Shown: piece by piece, positions 47,865 through 54,759 of the stretch
Layout of the letters: every line of letters starts with the position of its first letter
Numbering within the stretch: the stretch's first letter is position 1
From: Streptomyces aculeolatus
Lineage (GTDB): Bacteria; Actinomycetota; Actinomycetes; Streptomycetales; Streptomycetaceae
DNA length: 64,000 nt
Assembly (NCBI RefSeq): GCF_020400605.1
Contig: NZ_JAINRD010000005.1
Span: forward strand, 310,001 to 374,000
Direction: 5' to 3'
Notes under the pieces: model-generated
The model's input: the letters and a program-made list of their open reading frames with translations, nothing else
Told to the model about the DNA's origin: nothing
The model's database searches: none
Position numbers and translations under genes: made by a program

Positions 47865-48529
47865 AGCACAAGCAGCGCCGCCGCACCCTCGCCGGAGACG
47901 CCGCCGCCGTCGGGGCCGCGCTGCTCGCCGGCGCCGCGATCGTCACCGTGCAGCAGCTCGCCGACGACCTCCACGACGCCAACAAGGCGCGCGACGCCCT
48001 GGCGCAGCAGGTGGAACGCCTCGGCGGCGATCCGGTGGCCGGCCCGCCCGGATCCCGCGGCGAGCCGGGCGACTCTGTCACCGGTCCGCGGGGACCTCAA
48101 GGCGAACAGGGGGAGCCTGGCCGCGACGCCCCCACCCCGTCGCCGAGCCCAGGGCCCCGAGGAGCGAAGGGCGAGCCCGGCGAGGACTCCACCGTCCCCG
48201 GCCCCGCGGGCAGCCCCGGCGCTGACGGCGCGGCGGGTGCCGACAGCACGATGCCGGGGCCGCAGGGTCCCGCCGGGCCGCCTGGCGCCGCTGGCGCCGA
48301 CGGGAAGGACGGCAAGGACGGTGCCGTTGGCGAGCGCGGGCCCGCCGGACCGCCACCCTCGTCGTGGACGTTCACGCACGGCGGCGTCACCTACACCTGC
48401 ACGCCGACCGCGGACGGCTCCACCCAGTACACGTGCGCGGCCGACGGGCCGCCCCCCGACGACAACCCGGGCGGCGGGAACGGGCCGCTCGCCCTGGCGC
48501 TCGACCCGAACCGACGGCAGTACTCGTGA
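47861..48529 (+). CDS. Membrane-anchored collagen-like protein
   Basis: 222 residues from GTG. N-terminal membrane helix (DAAAVGAALLAGAAIVTVQQ), short helix, then about 115 residues of Gly-X-Y triplets (GPPGSRGEPGDS, GPRGPQGEQGEPG, GPQGPAGPPGAAGADGKDG), then a small Cys-containing domain (FTHGGVTYTCTPTADGS...YTC). Collagen-like stretches are usual in tail fibres; here the gene is the last of the lysis operon and is membrane-anchored, so its role is unclear (surface exposure or trimeric spanin-like element). Confidence 0.75.
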   Translation: MKHKQRRRTLAGDAAAVGAALLAGAAIVTVQQLADDLHDANKARDALAQQVERLGGDPVAGPPGSRGEPGDSVTGPRGPQGEQGEPGRDAPTPSPSPGPRGAKGEPGEDSTVPGPAGSPGADGAAGADSTMPGPQGPAGPPGAAGADGKDGKDGAVGERGPAGPPPSSWTFTHGGVTYTCTPTADGSTQYTCAADGPPPDDNPGGGNGPLALALDPNRRQYS

Positions 48530-48531
48530 CA

Positions 48532-48566
48532 GAAGCCCCGCCGCCCTTCCCGGGTGGCGGGGCTTC
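48532..48566 (+). terminator. Terminator of the late operon
   Basis: GAAGCCCCGCC / GGCGGGGCTTC stem with additional pairing inside (GCCC/GGGT), just after the collagen-like gene and before a convergent small gene. Confidence 0.85.
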
Positions 48567-48579
48567 TTCGTGTGCGCGG

Positions 48580-48753
48580 TCAGTGGGCGCTGCAGAAGCA
48601 GAACGAACTCCCGCACGGGTAGCAGCGCGGCCTCCCGTTGCAGCGGTTGCAGCGTTTCGATGTCTCTGCGCAGTACACCGGCTCGGTGTGCTCCTTGACC
48701 GCTGCCTCGTCCGTCTCGTCGTACTCGGTGCGGCAGATGGTGCATGTCGTCAT
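48580..48753 (-). CDS. 57-residue cysteine-rich zinc ribbon protein
   Basis: MTTCTICRTEYDETDEAAVK..., then CNRCNGRPRCYPCGSSFCFC: about ten Cys in C-x2-C pairs in 57 residues. Small zinc ribbons like this often regulate lysogeny in actinophages, but no specific role can be given. Confidence 0.65.
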   Translation of the reverse strand: MTTCTICRTEYDETDEAAVKEHTEPVYCAETSKRCNRCNGRPRCYPCGSSFCFCSAH

Positions 48754-48907
48754 GGCGGGAGTGTGGCATGGGACCCGGCGGGCGTGTCGAGAAACGACCG
48801 TCTGGCGACGTTGGTCACCCCAACTGCGTTCCCCCAGCGCAGAAGTGACGAGAACCCGTGTCCTCAACTACGTCTCGCAAAGGGTTCGGAATCGCTACAC
48901 TAGAGCC
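48754..48907. promoter_or_regulatory. Intergenic region upstream of the resolvase, candidate recombination site
   Basis: 154 bases between divergent genes. Resolvase target sites usually lie just upstream of the recombinase gene. Imperfect half-site-like copies (TGTCGAGAAACGAC, TGACGAGAAC, CGTCTCGCAAAG) are present, but no clean dyad; weak support. Confidence 0.25.
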
Positions 48908-49477
48908 ATGAGAATCGGATACGGGCGCGTCTCCACGCGCGACCAGAACCCCGACGCACAGGAGGACGCACTCACGGCAGCCGGCTGCGACCCCGTCTTC
49001 GTCGACAAGGCATCCGGCACACTCGCGTCACGCCCCGAACTCGACAAGGCGCTCATCGCTGCGCGTGATGGCGACGAGTTCGTCATCACGAAGCTGGACC
49101 GGCTCGGCCGCTCCCTGAAGAACCTCATCGAGCTGTCCGAGCAACTGGACAAGAAGGGCGCCGCCCTCGTCGTCCTCAGCCAGGGCATCGACACCAGCAC
49201 CCCGGCCGGACGGATGTTCTTCCACATCCTCGGCGCCATCGCCGAGTTCGAGCGGTCCCTCATCGTCGAACGCACCCGCGACGGGCTCGAAGCCGCGCGT
49301 GCCCGCGGACGGAAGGGCGGACGGAAGGCGGCCCTCAAGCCCCGCCAAGTGCAGCTCGCCCAGGAGATGTACGACGAACTCGGCGACGACGGCAAGCGGA
49401 AGCACACCGTGCAGGACATCGCCACCGAACTCGGCGTCGCCCGCACCACCATCTACCGCTACCTGGAGCGCGGGTGA
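48908..49477 (+). CDS. Serine recombinase of the resolvase/invertase family
   Basis: 189 residues, typical for the family. Catalytic Ser9 in YGRVSTRDQN; KLDRLGRSLKNLIEL, GRMFFHILGAIAEFERSLIV, then a C-terminal HTH (TVQDIATELGVARTTIYRYL). Could resolve multimers, invert a segment or, less likely, mediate integration (phage serine integrases are much larger, over 450 residues). It is the only site-specific recombinase in the window. Confidence 0.9.
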   Translation: MRIGYGRVSTRDQNPDAQEDALTAAGCDPVFVDKASGTLASRPELDKALIAARDGDEFVITKLDRLGRSLKNLIELSEQLDKKGAALVVLSQGIDTSTPAGRMFFHILGAIAEFERSLIVERTRDGLEAARARGRKGGRKAALKPRQVQLAQEMYDELGDDGKRKHTVQDIATELGVARTTIYRYLERG

Positions 49478-49552
49478 CCGCACCCCTCCCGCCGTCGACG
49501 GCCCGACCTGGGGCCTACCAGCGTGGCGGGGCAGAGGCCCCCGGAGACGCGA

Positions 49553-49578
49553 ACGCCCCCTCCCGGAGGAGGGGGCGT
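49553..49578. terminator. Terminator between convergent genes
   Basis: ACGCCCCCTCC-CGGA-GGAGGGGGCGT: 11-bp perfect stem, 75 bases after the resolvase stop and 15 bases from the end of the convergent gene. Confidence 0.85.
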
Positions 49579-49593
49579 CGTGCTGTGCGGGGA

Positions 49594-50088
49594 TCAGAGG
49601 GCCTTCTCGGCGGCCTGCCGCAGCCATGCGGCACGCGAGAGCCCAGCCTTGGCGGCGGCAGCATCGACCCTCTTGAGGAGGTCGGGCTGATAGGACACGC
49701 TGATCGCCGGGCCGATGGCGGGACGGCCGCCCTTAGGGCCCGACTCCTCCGGCAGGTCGGGCCACAGGCGCTGCAGGGCTTCCTCTGCGACCTCGGCGTT
49801 ATCGTCGTGCCCCTCGGCGGACCTGACAAGCCACGCTTTCGCCTGGTCGTCGGTCAGCCACTCGTACCGGTCGGGTCCGTCGTACTCCGGCCTTTGGTCC
49901 TCGTGGAGGACCCAGCGCCCTCCCTCGGTGAGCATCAAGTAGGCCCGGTTGATCTGCATGCCCGAGCAGACTCCGATGCGGCTTCCCATGCCTTCTTCCC
50001 ACCGGGTGGACTCGGGGATCTTCTCGCGGACGCTGTCGTCGTCGAACCAGTCCGTCTTCCCGTTGGCGCGTACAGTTCTGCGCGTCAT
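49594..50088 (-). CDS. Hypothetical protein with C-terminal ribbon-helix-helix
   Basis: 164 residues, ATG with AAGG upstream. The last 45 residues (PAISVSYQPDLLKRVDAAAAKAGLSRAAWLRQAAE) match CopG/MetJ-type ribbon-helix-helix DNA-binding or partition-associated proteins. The N-terminal part (TDWFDDDSVREKIPESTRWE...) is not recognised. Likely regulator. Confidence 0.65.
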   Translation of the reverse strand: MTRRTVRANGKTDWFDDDSVREKIPESTRWEEGMGSRIGVCSGMQINRAYLMLTEGGRWVLHEDQRPEYDGPDRYEWLTDDQAKAWLVRSAEGHDDNAEVAEEALQRLWPDLPEESGPKGGRPAIGPAISVSYQPDLLKRVDAAAAKAGLSRAAWLRQAAEKAL

Positions 50089-50119
50089 GGGGTGCCTTCC
50101 TATCTGTGGTGGCGCGGGG

Positions 50120-50611
50120 TCAGAGGGCGGCGACCGCGGTGCGGACGCCGGTGAAAATGTGGTCGGCCAGGTCATCCAAGGCGGTGCGACGGAGGGTGCT
50201 GTAGCCCCACTGGATGTGCAGCTTGTTGTCGGCGGCGTCGAAGTACAGCTTGTCGACGGCGCCCATCAGGCGGCGGGCCTCGCTGTTGGAGATGTGCTCG
50301 CCGCCGAGGGAGGCGCTGGAGATGTTGCCGGTGTTGTAGCGGTGGATCTCCAGCCCGGCGAACTGCTGCCAGTCGAGGTAGACGCGGTGCTTGCCGTAGC
50401 GGGCCCACTCGTTGCCGCCGATGGCGGTCATGGTCTCGACGGAGTAGACGATGGGGCGGGGGGTGTCGAGGGAGAGGCGGTAGTCGAGGCTGGCTTCGTC
50501 GATGACCCACCGGCCGCTGACCTTGGCCGCCTCGACGACGCCGCGTCGGCACCAGGTGCGGATGGTGGCGGCGGTGCGGCGGGCCTTGGTGGCTGCGGCG
50601 GTGGTGTTCAT
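50120..50611 (-). CDS. Helix-turn-helix regulator
   Basis: 163 residues, ATG with GGAGGG upstream. The N terminus (RTAATIRTWCRRGVVEAAKV, then GRWVIDEASL) is a MerR/excisionase-like HTH; the rest is unrecognised. Its own promoter contains a direct repeat (see next entry), so autoregulation is likely. Confidence 0.65.
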   Translation of the reverse strand: MNTTAAATKARRTAATIRTWCRRGVVEAAKVSGRWVIDEASLDYRLSLDTPRPIVYSVETMTAIGGNEWARYGKHRVYLDWQQFAGLEIHRYNTGNISSASLGGEHISNSEARRLMGAVDKLYFDAADNKLHIQWGYSTLRRTALDDLADHIFTGVRTAVAAL

Positions 50612-50631
50612 GGACCCTCCCCGGGTTTCCG

Positions 50632-50679
50632 ATATGGATAACCTACGCCGCGTGGCGGGGGTAGTCAATATGGAAAACC
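50632..50679 (-). promoter_or_regulatory. Promoter with direct-repeat operators
   Basis: On the minus strand TTGACT (50668-50663) and TAGGTT (50645-50640) are spaced 17 bases, an excellent Streptomyces promoter. It overlaps two copies of ATATGGATAACC / ATATGGAAAACC (plus-strand 50632-50643 and 50668-50679), 36 bases apart: probable repressor sites flanking the polymerase site. Confidence 0.6.
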
Positions 50680-50720
50680 CAGTCTGGTCATGATTCTTCC
50701 GGGCTCAGCCGCACCGCCCC

Positions 50721-51035
50721 CTACTCAGCCACCCGCATCGCCCCCGGGTCCCACAGGTACGTGCGGCAGTGCGCCCCGAGCTGCCCGCCGAGGTCCGCGA
50801 CGGGCAGCCGGATCGTCGTCTGCACGGTGATCATTCCGGAGGGCCAGTCGTGCCGCGCCATCACCTCGGCATCCCTCCATTCGCCGTCCACGCGCACCTG
50901 GAGGCGCGGCACCCCGCGGGCGGGGTAGACGGTCACCCGCGGCGGGCGGCCCATGTCGGCGCGCCACGGCGGGACTTCGACGGCGTCGTGCGGGGTCGGT
51001 TCGTCCGGGGTGGCAGGATCAGGGGAATCGGGCAC
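50721..51035 (-). CDS. Hypothetical protein
   Basis: 104 residues from GTG 51035 (no clear ribosome site; ATG 50954 would give 77 residues). Beta-rich C-terminal part (PRVTVYPARGVPRLQVRVDG...MITVQTTIRLPVADLGGQLG). Follows the RHH-like gene in the same orientation. Unknown. Confidence 0.5.
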   Translation of the reverse strand: MPDSPDPATPDEPTPHDAVEVPPWRADMGRPPRVTVYPARGVPRLQVRVDGEWRDAEVMARHDWPSGMITVQTTIRLPVADLGGQLGAHCRTYLWDPGAMRVAE

Positions 51036-51045
51036 GCGTTCGATT

Positions 51046-51243
51046 CTAGGGCTGGGGCGGGTCTTCGCCCCCAGGTCGTTCCGGGAGTTCGGCGCCGGGC
51101 CGACGCACGTACCACTCCCACAGGGCCCGGGTGATGGCGGACCGGTCGGAGCCTGCGGCGCGCGCTGCGGCGTCGAGGTCGTTCCACAGGTCGCTGTCGA
51201 CGCCTCGAATGCCTCGGAGGGGGTGCTTGTGCGCGTTGGCCAT
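51046..51243 (-). CDS. Small ribbon-helix-helix-like DNA-binding protein
   Basis: 65 residues. GIRGVDSDLWNDLDAAARAA...SAITRALWEWYVRRPG resembles the RHH proteins that regulate lysogeny or plasmid copy. Divergent from the 51330 gene across a palindromic operator region, so it may repress both. Confidence 0.6.
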   Translation of the reverse strand: MANAHKHPLRGIRGVDSDLWNDLDAAARAAGSDRSAITRALWEWYVRRPGAELPERPGGEDPPQP

Positions 51244-51259
51244 GAGGGAATCTTCGCAA

Positions 51260-51310
51260 GGTGGTTGACCACCCGTCAAGGGCGTGCCATATTGGAGGTG
51301 GATAACCACC
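51260..51310. promoter_or_regulatory. Divergent promoter with two GGTGG-N4-CCACC operators
   Basis: GGTGGTTGACCACC (51260-51273) and GGTGGATAACCACC (51297-51310) are dyads with 5-bp arms, 37 bases apart. On the plus strand TTGACC (51265-51270) and CATATT (51288-51293) are spaced 17 bases, so the first operator covers the -35 and the second the region just past the -10. Confidence 0.65.
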
Positions 51311-51329
51311 CTGGAACTGGGGAGAAGGC

Positions 51330-51629
51330 GTGAATCGTATAGTCATCGACCAGACGAAGATCCGGATCAGTGACGAGATCACCGTCAAGCCCGGATCTGA
51401 GTTCCCCCGCCCGCTGTGGTGGTGGCAGCGCTGGACCCCCGTCTGGCTTGACGTCTCGGAGAACGCCGACGGACACCTGGTGTTCGAGGCGAACGGAAAG
51501 CGCGCCGACGGGAAGGTCTTCGAGGTAACGCCCCAACTGCGACGTAACGCCCTACGGGGCGCTCGTAGGTGGATGGCCGACTTGAGGTATCTCGACTTCT
51601 CTGACGCGCTCGTCGCTGATCTCGACTGA
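51330..51629 (+). CDS. Hypothetical protein
   Basis: 99 residues from GTG with GGGGAGAAGG upstream. Contains PRPLWWWQRWTPVWLDVSEN and a basic helical end. First gene of the plus-strand unit driven by the operator-bearing promoter. Unknown. Confidence 0.6.
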   Translation: MNRIVIDQTKIRISDEITVKPGSEFPRPLWWWQRWTPVWLDVSENADGHLVFEANGKRADGKVFEVTPQLRRNALRGARRWMADLRYLDFSDALVADLD

Positions 51630-51688
51630 TCCAAGCCCCGCCCCGGGCGGGGGCCGTGTTGCGCAACACCGAGAGGGGACTGACCATC

Positions 51689-51910
51689 ATGCGAAGCATG
51701 GACCGTATCCGCCGCGAGACGATCGAGCAGTACGGAGACGCGCCCGCCACGCCCACGGAGGCGCTGGCGCACGTTCTGGCGCTCTTCGCCGACGAGCCGA
51801 ACAGCCGCCTCATGGTGGAGGCTACGAGCGGCATCTACGGCCAGGGTGTGCGCACCGGCCTCACCATGGGCGACCTCCGCGCGCTGCACGCCCAGCTTTC
51901 CGTCGACTGA
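51689..51910 (+). CDS. Small hypothetical protein
   Basis: 73 residues, ATG after GAGAGGGG. MRSMDRIRRETIEQYGDAPA..., helical. Second gene of the plus-strand unit. Unknown. Confidence 0.6.
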   Translation: MRSMDRIRRETIEQYGDAPATPTEALAHVLALFADEPNSRLMVEATSGIYGQGVRTGLTMGDLRALHAQLSVD

Positions 51911-51927
51911 AACCGCGCGCCTACCCC

Positions 51928-51950
51928 AGCCCCCGCTCTCCGCGGGGGCT
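51928..51950. terminator. Bidirectional terminator
   Basis: AGCCCCCGC-TCTCC-GCGGGGGCT between the ends of two convergent units. Confidence 0.8.
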
Positions 51951-51953
51951 GTG

Positions 51954-52130
51954 TCACGCCGCCTCGACGACCTCCGCGCGCTCCGCCGCGAGCCACTCCG
52001 CCCACAGCCCCGGCAGCACCTCACGCCGCGGATCCAGCCGCACCCGCAGCGCCTCCGGCAGCGTCAGCCACGCGTCGATGTCCCGCTGCACCAGGGCAGC
52101 GGGGCGCGGCGGGGCGGGTGACGGCGACAT
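51954..52130 (-). CDS. 58-residue hypothetical protein
   Basis: MSPSPAPPRPAALVQRDIDA...EWLAAERAEVVEAA. Starts 11 bases after the end of the disrupted GntR gene on the same strand, so the two were probably an operon. Weak ribosome site. Unknown. Confidence 0.55.
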   Translation of the reverse strand: MSPSPAPPRPAALVQRDIDAWLTLPEALRVRLDPRREVLPGLWAEWLAAERAEVVEAA

Positions 52131-52140
52131 GTCAGACAGG

Positions 52141-52389
52141 TTACGACCCGGCAGTGTCAGCCGGCGGGGGCTCGATCACGTAGGTGCCCTTCGCCGCCAG
52201 CGTCGCCACCAGCCCGCGGTCCCGCAGCTCGCGCACCGCACGCCGGGCCGTGCCGATGCTCACCTAGTAGATGTCCGTCATCTCCCGCTCCCCGGGCAGC
52301 CGCGCGCCCACCGGCAGCCGCCCCGACCGGATGTCAGCCTCGATCCGGTCGGCGAGCTTCTCGTAGTCGTACCGCGGCAGACCGCTCAT
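52141..52389 (-). pseudogene. GntR-family winged-helix regulator interrupted by an amber codon
   Basis: An 82-codon frame starts MSGLPRYDYEKLADRIEADI and reaches REMTDIY, then TAG at codon 42 (plus-strand 52264-52266), then continues in frame VSIGTARRAVRELRDRGLVA...KGTYVIEPPPAD to TAA. The stop falls just before the recognition helix of the GntR HTH, so the short product cannot bind DNA normally. GTG directly follows the TAG and could allow restart. Either a decayed repressor, a sequencing error or a regulated readthrough. Confidence 0.75.
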
Positions 52390-52433
52390 GATCACAGCCT
52401 GACGCTGGCCACCGCACCCGGCATCTGGGGAAC

Positions 52434-52477
52434 GCGTCCCACCGCGGTGGGACGCAGTAGGACGCAGGGGGACGCAG
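52434..52477. promoter_or_regulatory. Palindrome plus three half sites at 10-bp spacing
   Basis: A perfect 22-bp palindrome (52434-52455; arms GCGTCCCACCG and its complement) is followed by GACGCAG at 52451, 52461 and 52471, exactly one helical turn apart. It lies upstream of the broken GntR gene and of the divergent gene at 52562, as an operator array for that regulator would. Confidence 0.6.
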
Positions 52478-52561
52478 TTGGCGGTACCGTGTCGGCAGGA
52501 AGAACCCCCGCGACCGCGGTAACGGTCCGGGGGCGTGGACTCTCTGAGTGGAGCAGGAGCC

Positions 52562-52756
52562 ATGAACCAGGCTAACGGCGGCGCCCCAACCCCCGACAGC
52601 GACCGGCTGCCCGAACCCCGCCCCGCGCCGCGGAAACGCGGGACGCGATGCGCCTGCGGGGCGACACGGAACCTCCGGCCCCTCGGCCAGTGGGGCGTTA
52701 TCTGCCCGCCGTGCCGCCGCGACCGCGGGACGCACACGCAGGGGGTGCGGCCGTGA
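52562..52756 (+). CDS. Small zinc-finger protein
   Basis: 64 residues, ATG after GGAGC. RGTRCACGATRNLRPLGQWG then CPPCRRDRG gives CxC...CxxC. Stop overlaps the next GTG. Unknown. Confidence 0.6.
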   Translation: MNQANGGAPTPDSDRLPEPRPAPRKRGTRCACGATRNLRPLGQWGVICPPCRRDRGTHTQGVRP

Positions 52757-52917
52757 GGTACTGCACGCACTGCGGCCGGCCCGGCACCAAGGAGCACCCG
52801 GTGGAGTCCGTCGGCGAGGCTGGCGAATCCGGCGGCGGATCCATGGTCTACGCGCACCCCGACTGTCTGCCCAAGCCCCGCCGAACAACGCCCTCGCCCG
52901 CCGCCCCGCGGCGCTGA
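52753..52917 (+). CDS. 54-residue zinc-finger protein
   Basis: MRYCTHCGRPGTKEHPVESV ... VYAHPDCLPKP: CxxC and HPDC fit a small zinc site. GTG start overlapping the previous stop. Unknown. Confidence 0.55.
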   Translation: MRYCTHCGRPGTKEHPVESVGEAGESGGGSMVYAHPDCLPKPRRTTPSPAAPRR

Positions 52918-52925
52918 CCCGGACC

Positions 52926-52962
52926 CCCCGCGCCCGGACGGCGATTCCACTCGGGCGCGGGG
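52926..52962 (+). terminator. Terminator after the small zinc-finger genes
   Basis: CCCCGCGCCCG / CGGGCGCGGGG, 11-bp stem with a 15-base loop. Confidence 0.7.
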
Positions 52963-53010
52963 ACGCCCCCCTCGTCGGCGTACCCCCGGTGGCGAGCGGG
53001 GCACCAGACG

Positions 53011-53050
53011 GCCCCGCCTGCCGCGCCGCAGATCCACTGGCAGGCGGGGC
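53011..53050 (-). terminator. Terminator of the XRE-type gene
   Basis: GCCCCGCCTGCC / GGCAGGCGGGGC, 12-bp stem, 4 bases beyond the end of the minus-strand HTH gene. Confidence 0.75.
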
Positions 53051-53054
53051 CCCT

Positions 53055-53288
53055 CTACGTCAGCAGCTCCGTAAGCGGCGCGTCGACGGCGGCGGCGAAG
53101 AGCAGCAGGGGACCCAACGGCGGGTCGGCGGTGCCGGCTTCCCACGCCTGGATGGTGCGCCGGCTGACGCCGACGGCCTCAGCGACGGCCTCCTGGGTGA
53201 GGTTGGCGCGGAGGCGGGCGTCTTGGAGTTGGCGGCCGATGGCGACGCGTCGGGCGTGGACCCACTCCGGTTGATCGTTCTGGCGCAC
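53055..53288 (-). CDS. XRE-family repressor-like protein
   Basis: 77 residues. RQLQDARLRANLTQEAVAEA and VGVSRRTIQAWEAGTADPPL are the Cro/C1-type HTH. Last gene of the element on this side; could be the lysogeny repressor or a Cro-like protein. GATCATG repeats lie just upstream. Confidence 0.85.
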   Translation of the reverse strand: MRQNDQPEWVHARRVAIGRQLQDARLRANLTQEAVAEAVGVSRRTIQAWEAGTADPPLGPLLLFAAAVDAPLTELLT

Positions 53289-53310
53289 CCGGCGACGCTC
53301 GCCGGGCTAC

Positions 53311-53352
53311 GATCATGTGTCAGTACGTGAGCGTGCGCATTTTTTGATCATG
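53311..53352. promoter_or_regulatory. Direct repeats upstream of the XRE gene
   Basis: GATCATGTGTCAG (53311-53323) and GATCATGCTCAG (53346-53357) are 35 bases apart, in the promoter position of the XRE gene; candidate operators. Confidence 0.45.
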
Positions 53353-53357
53353 CTCAG

Positions 53358-53722
53358 TGGGTGGACAGTCGCGCCCGGTACCAGGCGGCTTGTGTCCAGA
53401 AGTCGCGAAAGGTTCACCCGTTCGAGTGAGTGACTGGCATGTGCATCGATCGTTGAATCGGATGAGCACAGCGAGCGCTTACTAAACACCCCATCGCGAT
53501 CGCCCGCGGATTGCCCGTCGCGTCACGGGTCCGCGGGGCAGATGGCCGGCCCCTCGGCAGTGATCACCCCCAGGTGGTAGCCGGGGGGTCGGTCCGTTTG
53601 TGTGCTGGGTGTCGGATGGGAGACGATCTTGCCTGACACCCAGTGAACTAGATCGGACTAGCACTAACTAACGCTACAAGTTCGCAGGTCATTGACCCGT
53701 GAACTGCCAGAACTCCAGGTAG
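53358..53722. other. Non-coding right end of the element, attachment region
   Basis: No gene seen in about 365 bases. AT content is higher than the surroundings. A 9-bp inverted repeat CTGGGTGTC (53605-53613) / GACACCCAG (53635-53643) and short ACTAG/ACTAAC copies (53647-53673) are present. The right attachment site should lie here, because host-type coding sequence resumes at 53723. The core cannot be fixed without the left end. Confidence 0.5.
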
Positions 53723-53782
53723 CCCAAACGCCCGTACAACAACTGGGAGTTCAGCAGGAACTTCGACGCCTACTGGCCGTAG
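53723..53782 (+). pseudogene. 3' remnant of a host gene at the integration junction
   Basis: A 19-codon open frame with 17 of 19 third positions G or C ends at TAG 53780-53782 and encodes PKRPYNNWEFSRNFDAYWP. It has no start codon and an in-frame stop immediately before it. A strong terminator follows 41 bases later. This looks like the C terminus of a host protein separated from the rest of its gene by integration. The protein is not identified. Confidence 0.6.
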
Positions 53783-53823
53783 GCCCGGCTCCCCTCCCCC
53801 GCTCCCCCGGCCTCGCACGCGCG

Positions 53824-53860
53824 CCGCGCCCGCCCCGCAGGAACTGCGGGGCGGGCGCGG
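53824..53860. terminator. Strong bidirectional terminator of the host locus
   Basis: A 17-bp perfect stem (CCGCGCCCGCCCCGCAG and complement) with loop GAA, between the host gene remnant and the convergent snapalysin gene. Confidence 0.9.
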
Positions 53861-53942
53861 TCGGGCCGCCCGGGCGCTCGGCCCGTGGGCGGCGGCCCGA
53901 CGGTCCCGTGTGGGGCCGGGACCGGGCTCGGCCGGCTCCGGC

Positions 53943-54572
53943 TCAGCCGAAGTTGCGGTCCACGCGGGCGGCTTCGGTCGCGTTCGGGTAGGCGTTCATG
54001 CAGGACGTGCCGGGGCCGCCGCCGGACATCAGCTCGCTGCACGGGCCGCTGTAGTTGTCGGGCAGGCCGAGGATGTGGCCGGTCTCGTGGGCGACGACGC
54101 GCAGGGAGTAGTACTGCTGGGTCTGGCGGAGGTCCAGGAAGACGTAGCCGTGGCCGCGCCCGTCGGTCACGGCGTGGCTGCCGCGCGGGTCGTTGCCCTG
54201 GCGGTAGCTGAAGTCGCCGGTGCCGGAGGTCTCCGCGAGCGTGACGTTGTTGGTGGCGTTGTTCCAGATCTGGGTGCTCTGGGCTATGTCCCCCTGGTAG
54301 TTGGGCGCGCTGGCGTCGTTGTACGTGATGGTGATGGCCTGGTAGCCGGGTTCCGCCGCCTGCTTCTCGCGCGCCTTGTCCCGGATCATCTCGAAGAAGG
54401 CCCGGTTCTCGGCCTGCTGGGCCTTGTCGTGCCCGACGTACGCCGCGGAGGCGGTGGCCTGCGTCGTCTGCCGGTCGTGGTGGTCGGCCGCGGGTGCCGG
54501 GGAGGCGGCCAGGCCGGTCAGCGCCAGGCCGAGGCCCAAGGCGGTCGAGACCAGTCTTCCGGAGAGCTTCAT
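53943..54572 (-). CDS. snpA: Snapalysin (M7 secreted metalloprotease)
   Basis: 209 residues. Signal peptide (MKLSGRLVSTALGLGLALTG...SPAPAA), propeptide, then a small zinc protease with VVAHETGHILGLPD (HExxHxxGxxD) and the conserved GPCSELMSGGGPG...CMNAYPN end. Secreted neutral protease used in nutrient release. Divergent from a LysR gene, the known snpA-snpR arrangement of Streptomyces. Confidence 0.95.
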   Translation of the reverse strand: MKLSGRLVSTALGLGLALTGLAASPAPAADHHDRQTTQATASAAYVGHDKAQQAENRAFFEMIRDKAREKQAAEPGYQAITITYNDASAPNYQGDIAQSTQIWNNATNNVTLAETSGTGDFSYRQGNDPRGSHAVTDGRGHGYVFLDLRQTQQYYSLRVVAHETGHILGLPDNYSGPCSELMSGGGPGTSCMNAYPNATEAARVDRNFG

Positions 54573-54759
54573 GGGGGTTTTCTCCTCACGAACGATTGGT
54601 CGGTCGGTCGGTGAGGAGTCTGCGGGCGAACAGGTGGCCGGGGGCAGATCTCATCCGGTGATAGCGGCGTGCGATCCCGGCCCGCCGGTGACCGCGTCCG
54701 GGGCGGAACGGCGCATACGTGTAGTGCCCCTGACAAATAATTGCGGCTATGCTCCCCGC

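Noticed and set aside
47861-48529. Collagen-like gene as a tail fibre
   Set aside because: An N-terminal membrane helix and position after the holins argue against a virion tail component.
48908-49477. Small serine recombinase as the element's integrase
   Set aside because: At 189 residues it matches resolvases/invertases and lacks the large C-terminal domains of phage serine integrases; function as integrase is not supported.
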